Source of the DNA: Lachnospiraceae bacterium
Lineage (GTDB): Bacteria > Bacillota > Clostridia > Lachnospirales > Lachnospiraceae
Direction: 5' to 3'
Length of the DNA: 64,000 bases
Assembly: GCA_029006155.1 (NCBI GenBank)
Contig: JAQXGF010000094.1
Span: forward strand, 1 to 64,000
A model generated the notes under the pieces. The model did not search any database, was not told where the DNA came from, and saw only the letters and a list, made by a program, of their open reading frames with translations. The position numbers were made by a program, and so were the translations under genes. Numbering within the stretch: position 1 is the stretch's first letter; the number at the start of each line of letters is the position of its first letter. Shown here piece by piece: positions 57,997 to 64,000 of this stretch.

Positions 57997-59949
57997 ATGC
58001 GATTACATTCACTAAATTTGCAGGATATTTCGATTCAGGATCCGTTCTGGTCGAAGCACGTCGATCTGGTGCGGAACGCGATCATTCCGTATCAGTGGGA
58101 GGCGATGAACGACCGGATTCCGGATGCAGAATCCAGCCATTGTCTGGAGAATTTCAAGATCGCGGCGGGACGCGCAAAAGGCGAGTTCTACGGGGCAGTC
58201 TTTCAGGATACGGACGTGGCAAAGTGGCTGGAAGCAGTCGGATTTTCACTGGCCTGCTATCCGGACGCGGCACTGGAGGCGACGGCGGATGAGGTCATCG
58301 ACCTGATCGCGGATGCACAGTGTGAGGACGGCTACATCAATACCTACTTTACGATCAAGGAGCCGAATAAGCGTTGGACAGATCTGTGCGAGGGGCATGA
58401 GCTTTATACGGCCGGTCATCTGATGGAGGCTGCGGTCGCTTATTATGAGGGGACCGGAAAGCGGAAGCTGCTGGATTGTCTGTGCCGGTTCGCGGATCTG
58501 ATCTGCGACACATTTGGAACGGAAGAGGGCAAGATTCACGGCTATCCGGGCCATGAAGAGGTCGAGATCGGACTGATCAAGCTGGCACGCGTGACCGGCA
58601 ATCAGAAGTATCTGGATCAGGCCAAATATTTCATCGATGCCAGAGGCGTGGGCGAAAACTATTTCATGAAGGAAATGAGCCGTCCGGATTATAAAATGAT
58701 CTTCCCGGAATTTGCAGACTACACGCCGGCCTATTCCCAGTCGGACAAGCCGGTGCGGGAGCAGACGACGGCAGAAGGACATGCGGTACGTGCGGTCTAT
58801 CTGTACTGCGCGATGGCAGATCTGGCGGAGGCATATCAGGATGAAGGACTGCTGAAGGCGTGCAAGACCCTCTGGAATAATATTGTACAGAAGCGCATGT
58901 ATCTGACCGGCGGCATCGGTTCCTCTGGACATCTGGAGCGCTTCACGGTCGATTATGATCTGCCGAATGAGTACAATTATTCCGAGAGCTGCGCGTCAAT
59001 CGGACTCGCGCTGTTCGGACTGCGCATGAATCAGATCACGGGCGAGAGCCAGTACATGGATGTCGCAGAGCGTGCACTGTACAACACGGTGCTGGCCGGA
59101 ATCGCTTTGGACGGAAAGAGTTTCTTCTATGTAAATCCGCTTGAAGTGTGGCCGGTGGCCTGCATGGACGGTACCTCAAAGAAGCATGTGAAGCCGATCC
59201 GTCAGAAGTGGTTCGGAGTGGCCTGCTGCCCGCCGAATATTGCACGGACACTGGCATCCCTTGGCCAGTATGTCTATGCGGAGAATCCGGAGAAAAAGGA
59301 ACTCTATGTGAACCTGTTCGTCTCCAATGAGACGCAGCTGCACTGGGGCGATACACCGGTTTTGGTGAAGCTGCAGACGGAATTTCCGTGGGTCAATGCA
59401 TATACTCTGGAAGTGGATCATGTGCCGGCAGGCGGTATGGATCTGCTGCTCCGTGTGCCGGACTATGCGAAAGACTACAAGGTACAGGTCAGTGAATTAA
59501 ATGGAACGATCCACATGGTAACAGAGGTGACGGAAAAGGGCTACTGCCGTGTACATCTGGAAGAGGATGCGGAGGTACAGGTGACGTTTGCAGCACCGGC
59601 AAAATTCGTCTATGCGAATCCGCAGGTACGTGCCGATTCCGGAAAGACCGCGATCGTGCGCGGGCCGCTCGTGTACTGTCTGGAAGAGATCGACAATGGA
59701 GCGAACCTTCCGGCAATCTTTGTAGATACCGATGCGCCGCTTGCAGAAGAGCCGTCTGAGCTGTTCGGCGGAATCGTAACGGTGAAGGCGAAGGGAAAGA
59801 AGATCGTGGAGTCGTCCGTCTCCGACCGCCTCTATGGAGGGGAAAAGCCGAAGCTTGCGGATGTCGATCTGACGCTGATCCCGTATCCGTACTGGAACAA
59901 CCGGGGCGAAGGTGAGATGCTCGTGTGGATGAAAGAGCTGCATCCGTAA
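57997..59949 (+). CDS. GH127 beta-L-arabinofuranosidase-type enzyme
   Basis: A 650-residue glycoside hydrolase of the DUF1680/GH127 family. The (alpha/alpha)6 barrel includes KGEFYGAVFQDTDVAKWLEAVGFSLA near 56-80, GYINTYFT near 105, AEGHAVRAVYLYCAMADLA near 262, and NYSESCASIGLALF near 325. AVACCPPN-type GVACCPPNIARTLASLGQY near 408-426 contains the cysteine pair at the zinc/nucleophile site of HypBA1-like enzymes. C-terminal beta domains follow. There is no signal peptide, so it acts on imported arabino-oligosaccharides. AAGGAG precedes ATG 57997; the track start 57811 lies in the upstream hairpin. Confidence 0.9.
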   Translation: MRLHSLNLQDISIQDPFWSKHVDLVRNAIIPYQWEAMNDRIPDAESSHCLENFKIAAGRAKGEFYGAVFQDTDVAKWLEAVGFSLACYPDAALEATADEVIDLIADAQCEDGYINTYFTIKEPNKRWTDLCEGHELYTAGHLMEAAVAYYEGTGKRKLLDCLCRFADLICDTFGTEEGKIHGYPGHEEVEIGLIKLARVTGNQKYLDQAKYFIDARGVGENYFMKEMSRPDYKMIFPEFADYTPAYSQSDKPVREQTTAEGHAVRAVYLYCAMADLAEAYQDEGLLKACKTLWNNIVQKRMYLTGGIGSSGHLERFTVDYDLPNEYNYSESCASIGLALFGLRMNQITGESQYMDVAERALYNTVLAGIALDGKSFFYVNPLEVWPVACMDGTSKKHVKPIRQKWFGVACCPPNIARTLASLGQYVYAENPEKKELYVNLFVSNETQLHWGDTPVLVKLQTEFPWVNAYTLEVDHVPAGGMDLLLRVPDYAKDYKVQVSELNGTIHMVTEVTEKGYCRVHLEEDAEVQVTFAAPAKFVYANPQVRADSGKTAIVRGPLVYCLEEIDNGANLPAIFVDTDAPLAEEPSELFGGIVTVKAKGKKIVESSVSDRLYGGEKPKLADVDLTLIPYPYWNNRGEGEMLVWMKELHP

Positions 59950-59953
59950 TAGA

Positions 59954-60117
59954 ATGATACAAGGGTCAAAAGGTCATGCGTTTCATGCTTGCATGAAAAA
60001 GCATGACTCATTGACCCGCAAAACACCGAAAAGTAGCCATTTTTCGTAGAAAAATGAGCGGATTTGAGGTGTTTTAGGATTGCGAGAGCATGAAATGCGA
60101 AGCAATCCGTGTATCAT
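59954..60117 (+). repeat. Structured repeat family 2, complete copy
   Basis: The copy is bounded by ATGATACA (59954-59961) and TGTATCAT (60110-60117). Inside are three branches: a long nested hairpin (GGGTCAA..GTCATGC..TTTCATG / CATGAAA..GCATGAC..TTGACCC), AAAACACC..GGTGTTTT, and GGATTGC..GCAATCC. The trinucleotide AGA flanks it on both sides, which could be a target duplication. The copies at 13.8 and 55.3 kb carry only the first branch. Confidence 0.85.
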
Positions 60118-60135
60118 AGAATAAGAGAAAAATTG

Positions 60136-60204
60136 CGCGCAGTCAGAAGTTGTGATTCACCCATTGCCAGGCAAAGGGGGGATACGATGCTGACTGCGCG
60201 TTTT
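60136..60204 (+). terminator. Nested terminator-like hairpin between GH127 and GH35
   Basis: CGCGCAGTCAG pairs perfectly with CTGACTGCGCG and is followed by TTTT. Inside is CCCATTGCC-A-GGCAAAGGG. It may end the GH127 transcript or act in the GH35 leader. Confidence 0.7.
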
Positions 60205-60293
60205 GCTGTCTTTGGCATAGTCGCAAATCGGGTAAAAGAGCAATGGAAAAACGAAAGAAAATTCGTTATACTACCGATAAGGAGGGGTGGAAA

Positions 60294-62369
60294 ATGACGA
60301 ACTATAGCTATACCAAAGATTATCTCACAAGGGACGGGCAGCCATGGTTCCCGGTGATGGGGGAATTCCATTACAGCCGTTATCCGGAAAATGACTGGCA
60401 GGAAGAGCTTTACAAAATGAAAGCAGGAGGCGTCGGGATCGTAGCGACCTATGTGATCTGGATTCACCATGAAGAGATCGAGGGGGAGTATGATTTTTCC
60501 GGGTCACGGGATCTGAGAAGGTTTGTGGAGCTGATTCAGAAATGTGGGCTGAAGCTGTTTTTACGGATTGGGCCGTGGTGTCATGGAGAGGTGCGAAATG
60601 GAGGATTTCCGGACTGGCTTTTGCAAAAAGGGCTGCCGCTGCGGACGGACGATGCGGGATATCTGAATCTGGTGAGGCGCTATTATGCAGAAATTGCACG
60701 GCAGGTAGATGGCCTGCTGGCAAAAGATGGCGGGCCAATCATCGGGATCCAGATCGAAAATGAGTACGGGCATTGCGGCGGGCAAAATGGCGAAGCAGGG
60801 GAGCAGCACATGCGGACGCTGACGGCGCTCGCCAGAGAAGTCGGGCTTGAAGTGCCGCTTTATACGGCAACCGGTTGGGGTGGAGCTGTGACAGGAGGGC
60901 TGCTGCCGGTGATGGGCGGCTACTGTGAGGCACCGTGGGATCAGAGGACGACGAAGCTGGAGCCAAATGAGAATTATATATTTACGAATGATCGCAGCGA
61001 TCCGAACATTGGCAGTGATTATGGGAAAAAGAATGGAATCACGTATGATATTACCGCGTTTCCGTATCTCATGGCGGAGCTTGGCGGCGGGCTTCAGGTG
61101 ACGCATCATCGCAGACCGGTCGCGCGGGCGAAGGATATCGGTGCGATGTCGCTGACAAAGCTTGGGAGCGGCGTGAATCTGCTTGGGTATTACATGTATC
61201 ACGGCGGGACGAACCCAAAAGGAAAGCGGACGACGCTGCAGGAGTCACGTGCGAGTGGATACCCGAATGATCTTCCAGTCTGGTCGTATGATTTTTCCGC
61301 GCCGATTCGGGAATATGGGCAGATGTCGGAGACCCTGAATGAGATAAAACTGCTGGCGCTGTTTTTACAGGACTTTGGCAGGGAGCTGTGTGAGATGAAC
61401 CCGGTATGGGACGGCACAGAAAAACAAAATCCGGAGGACTTCGGGGCACTTCGCACGGCGATCCGGAAAAAAGGCCGGCAGGGGTATTTGTTTGTCAATA
61501 ATTATCAGAGAAGTTATGCGATGAACGCGCATCTGCAGGAATGCCTTCGGGTCGAACTGGAGGGAGAGACGATCTGCTATCCGCCGAGGGATATTCAGGA
61601 TGGAGACTTTTTCTTTCTGCCATTTTATATGCCGGTTGGCGATGGCCTCTTAAAATCCGCCCTTGCGACACCGCTGTGTCGGATCCTGGATGGAGAGAAG
61701 CTGGTCTATCTGTTTTACACGGATACAGAACCGTGCTATGTATGGGAGAAACAGCCGTCCAACGCAGAGGTGTGGACGATTTCCAGAAAAATGGCGTTAC
61801 ATGTATGGCGGGCGGGAGCCGGGAAGGAATACGTGCTGATCACAGAAGAAAAAGTGATCGAGAAGGAAGACGGCTACACGCTGTTGATCCGAAACGGAGC
61901 GGATATCCGAAGCTATCCAGAGCTTCCGTCGCCGCCGGATGGATATGAGGCGGTAGGAAAGGACGGGGCCTTCTATTTATATAGAAGCAAAAATCGTGCA
62001 GCCTTCCAGCCAGTGTCAGTACCGTGGAGGCTAAAGAAGGACGAAAACGATAAGAAGCGTTACGAGATCGAACTTCCGGATGTTACGTGCCGGGACTGTT
62101 TCCTGCGCGTCGACTTTGCCGGGGATCAGGCAAAGCTGTTTGTGGACGGACAGGAAGCCGGCGACTGGTTCTATACCGGCGAGACGTGGGAAATCGGGAT
62201 GAAGCGGTTTGGATTCCCAAAGAAAGTGGAGATTGAGATCACTGCACTTTACGAGAACGCTCCCATCTTTCTGGAGACAAAGCCGGAATTTATGCAGGGA
62301 ACGGCATGCCGCCTGGAGCGGGCAGAAGTGGGGATTGAGCTTGCGGTGGAACTGGGAGGGATTCGATAA
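60294..62369 (+). CDS. GH35 beta-galactosidase
   Basis: A 691-residue glycoside hydrolase. FPVMGEFHYSRYPENDWQEELYKMKAGGVGIVATYVIW near 18-55 is the GH35 start. LRIGPWCHGEVRNGGFPDWL near 95-115 and IIGIQIENEYGH near 155 (acid/base Glu) follow, and MAELGGGLQVTHHR near 260 carries the nucleophile Glu. GVNLLGYYMYHGGTNP near 300 completes the barrel; beta domains fill the rest. It has no signal peptide and should release galactose from imported oligosaccharides. AGGAGGGG precedes ATG 60294. A TATACT at 60267-60272 may be the -10 box. Confidence 0.92.
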   Translation: MTNYSYTKDYLTRDGQPWFPVMGEFHYSRYPENDWQEELYKMKAGGVGIVATYVIWIHHEEIEGEYDFSGSRDLRRFVELIQKCGLKLFLRIGPWCHGEVRNGGFPDWLLQKGLPLRTDDAGYLNLVRRYYAEIARQVDGLLAKDGGPIIGIQIENEYGHCGGQNGEAGEQHMRTLTALAREVGLEVPLYTATGWGGAVTGGLLPVMGGYCEAPWDQRTTKLEPNENYIFTNDRSDPNIGSDYGKKNGITYDITAFPYLMAELGGGLQVTHHRRPVARAKDIGAMSLTKLGSGVNLLGYYMYHGGTNPKGKRTTLQESRASGYPNDLPVWSYDFSAPIREYGQMSETLNEIKLLALFLQDFGRELCEMNPVWDGTEKQNPEDFGALRTAIRKKGRQGYLFVNNYQRSYAMNAHLQECLRVELEGETICYPPRDIQDGDFFFLPFYMPVGDGLLKSALATPLCRILDGEKLVYLFYTDTEPCYVWEKQPSNAEVWTISRKMALHVWRAGAGKEYVLITEEKVIEKEDGYTLLIRNGADIRSYPELPSPPDGYEAVGKDGAFYLYRSKNRAAFQPVSVPWRLKKDENDKKRYEIELPDVTCRDCFLRVDFAGDQAKLFVDGQEAGDWFYTGETWEIGMKRFGFPKKVEIEITALYENAPIFLETKPEFMQGTACRLERAEVGIELAVELGGIR

Positions 62370-62464
62370 GAAAGACGAAACAGAGTGATGCTTTTTTCTC
62401 CGATGTGTGCTAAAATTGACGGACAAGCTTAAAATCACAGAAGAGGGAGTTTGACAGAAAGAAT

Positions 62465-63811
62465 ATGAACCGGAAAAAATCTATGGATATGCTTCACGGC
62501 ACGCTGTGGAACAAGATGCTGCTGTTCGCGCTGCCTCTTGCGGCGAGCAGTATTTTACAGCAGCTGTTCAACTCGGTGGATACGGCGGTCGTGGGAAGAT
62601 TTGCGAGCAGTCAGGCGCTGGCTGCGGTCGGGAGCAATGGCTCTCTGATTTCACTGATGATTAATCTGTTTATCGGGATTTCGCTTGGTGCGAATGTCGT
62701 GGTGGCCCGCTATATCGGGCAGGGGGCGAAGGAACGGATCAGTACGGCAGTACACACGGCGATCGTGGTGGCGGTACTCAGTGGATTTTTCGTCCTGATT
62801 TTCGGGCAGTTTATCGCACAGCCGGTGCTTCTTCTGATGGGGACGCCGGAGGACGTGATTGATCTCGCGGTGCAGTATCTGCGGATTTACCTGCTGGGGA
62901 TGCCATTTATCATGCTGTATGACTTCGGTGCGTCGATCCTGCGCAGCATCGGGGACAGCCAGAGGCCGCTGTACAGCCTGATCGCAGCAGGCATTGTCAA
63001 TACGATTCTGAACCTGATCCTGGTCATCGTATTTCACCTCGGTGTGGCAGGTGTGGCGATCGCGACGGTAGTTTCGAATATCGTCAGTTCGAGCATTGTG
63101 ATGTTTATTCTGTTTCACGAATCCGATCTGATCCGGGTGGAGCTGCGAAAGCTTACGATCAGTGGAACGGAATTGAAGGAAATGCTGAAGATCGGCATCC
63201 CGGCAGGATTGCAGGGAATGGTCTTTTCGCTTGCAAATGTCTGCATTCAGAGTACGATCAACAGCTTTGGTTCCAATGCGATCGCAGGCTCAGCGGCGGC
63301 GCTGAACTTTGAGTTTTTTGCTTACTTTATGGTCAATGCGTTTGCGCAGACGACCGTTACTTTCACGAGCCAGAACTATGGAGCCGGGGAGCATGCCAGA
63401 TGCCGGAAGATTTTCCGCACAGCCATGCTGCTTTCCGTCGTTTCTTGTGGCTGTCTTGCTTCGATTTTTGTACTTGGAAGAGACTTCTTCCTGCGCCTTT
63501 ACACGACAGACACCGCAGTACTTGGATTTGCAATGCAGCGGCTTCTGATCGTGACGACGCTGGAGCCATTGACCTCCACCTACGAGATCAGCGCAGGTGC
63601 GATGCGCGGCAGAGGGCATTCGCTGCTTCCGGCGGTCATCACTGTCTTTGGCTCGTGTGTGCTGCGTCTGATCTGGATCTCGACGGCCTGCCGACTGGTA
63701 CATGAGTTTTGGGTGCTGATGATCATTTACCCGATCTCGTGGGTCGTGACCGGTACGATGATGCTGCTTGCGTATGCACGGATGGAACGGAAGGAGAAGC
63801 AGAGGACCTGA
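62465..63811 (+). CDS. MATE-family efflux transporter (NorM/DinF-like)
   Basis: A 448-residue exporter with twelve predicted helices. FALPLAASSILQQLFNSVDTAVVGRFA near 21-47, GANVVVARYIGQGAKERISTAVHTA near 75-99 and LRSIGDSQRPLYSLI near 160-174 are typical MATE motifs of the first half. QTTVTFTSQNYGAGEHARCRKIFRTAM near 298-324 is the matching motif of the second half. Its sequence differs clearly from the other MATE gene here, so the two are not recent duplicates. It converges on the CGGC-domain gene with a gap of two bases and no visible terminator. Confidence 0.9.
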   Translation: MNRKKSMDMLHGTLWNKMLLFALPLAASSILQQLFNSVDTAVVGRFASSQALAAVGSNGSLISLMINLFIGISLGANVVVARYIGQGAKERISTAVHTAIVVAVLSGFFVLIFGQFIAQPVLLLMGTPEDVIDLAVQYLRIYLLGMPFIMLYDFGASILRSIGDSQRPLYSLIAAGIVNTILNLILVIVFHLGVAGVAIATVVSNIVSSSIVMFILFHESDLIRVELRKLTISGTELKEMLKIGIPAGLQGMVFSLANVCIQSTINSFGSNAIAGSAAALNFEFFAYFMVNAFAQTTVTFTSQNYGAGEHARCRKIFRTAMLLSVVSCGCLASIFVLGRDFFLRLYTTDTAVLGFAMQRLLIVTTLEPLTSTYEISAGAMRGRGHSLLPAVITVFGSCVLRLIWISTACRLVHEFWVLMIIYPISWVVTGTMMLLAYARMERKEKQRT

Positions 63812-63813
63812 CA

Positions 63814-64000
63814 TCAGTGACGCTCTGCGTGTGTTCCACGAATCACTTCGATGCCACGATCTTCCAGCATCTGGCAGATCGCGGTGATCCGTGGGCATTC
63901 GTTTCCACTTCTGGTCAGGCGACAGACGCCGACGTGAACGGTCGTGATCTCCTCATGGACGAGGCGGTCGATTTTTTCCAGAATGCCTTTGTCGTCCTGC
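63814..64000 (-). CDS. CGGC-domain protein (partial, C-terminal end)
   Basis: The minus-strand frame is open to the window edge and ends at TGA (63816-63814). The 61 visible residues include TTVHVGVCRLTRSGNECPRIT and QMLEDRGIEVIRGTHAERH, which match the C-terminal part of CGGC-domain proteins, a family of small putative metal-binding proteins found in anaerobes. The N-terminal CGGC motif itself lies outside the window. It is not in the ORF track because it has no start here. Confidence 0.72.
   Translation of the reverse strand, partial: QDDKGILEKIDRLVHEEITTVHVGVCRLTRSGNECPRITAICQMLEDRGIEVIRGTHAERH

Overview
The window looks like chromosome of a gut anaerobe of the Clostridia, most likely Lachnospiraceae. 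The grounds are the GC-moderate Firmicutes gene style with strong AGGAGG ribosome binding sites, a MecA adaptor, the Bacillus-type yaaO-(kinase)-holB-yaaT-yabB-rsmI gene order, a bile salt hydrolase with all the expected catalytic residues, and many plant-glycan sugar genes. The species cannot be fixed from the sequence. I see no insertion sequence, prophage, CRISPR array or rRNA. There are two identical tRNA-Pro(CGG) genes.

Layout. 1-4.0 kb: the end of an unknown gene, a (p)ppGpp synthetase-like protein, an 850-bp repeat-filled gap, a HAD phosphatase, a YefM-YoeB toxin-antitoxin pair and the tandem tRNA-Pro genes. 4.3-8.1 kb: L-rhamnose catabolism (rhaB, rhaA, rhaD). 8.1-13.8 kb: GNAT, MscS channel, TPR lipoprotein, HflX and cardiolipin synthase. 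13.9-19.2 kb: an orphan acyl-CoA carboxyltransferase, an MBOAT/SGNH pair for surface O-acylation, and MecA on the opposite strand. 19.7-26.5 kb: envelope genes, namely a GH18-SH3 protein, a PLP lyase, a polyprenyl-phosphate glycosyltransferase / ATP-grasp ligase / two SMR-like membrane subunits, and a polysaccharide deacetylase. 26.6-36.2 kb: threonine aldolase, an Orn/Lys/Arg decarboxylase, the conserved housekeeping cluster through rsmI, DUF3786, a serine hydrolase and an rRNA methyltransferase. 36.3-42.6 kb: acetyltransferases, a HEPN-MNT pair, and an aldo-keto reductase plus short UvrA behind a MerR-type promoter. 42.6-50.3 kb: a DUF3990 remnant, UbiD facing a UbiX-LpdD fusion, an AAA/PD-(D/E)XK protein, and a polar amino acid ABC transporter with a terminator in its leader. 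50.4-64 kb: domain-swapped GH3, an AraC regulator, two MATE exporters, bile salt hydrolase, a DUF362 ferredoxin, GH127, GH35, and the start of a CGGC-domain gene.

The sugar genes suggest scavenging of rhamnose, arabinofuranose, galactose and glucose from plant glycans. The bile salt hydrolase and MATE pumps fit life in the intestine.

The most unusual structures are not genes. Two families of intergenic repeats fold into nested or cloverleaf-like hairpins. Family 1 has full copies at 1.3 and 1.8 kb, trimmed copies at 5.7 and 9.5 kb, and end fragments elsewhere; paired changes between the two full copies preserve the stems. Family 2 has one apparently complete 164-bp copy at 59.95 kb, and half copies directly after stop codons at 13.8 and 55.3 kb. 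Other points are an ArnC-like / ATP-grasp / SMR cluster, a UbiX-LpdD fusion, a MerR-type 19-bp-spacer promoter, and a long hairpin RNA candidate before GH127.
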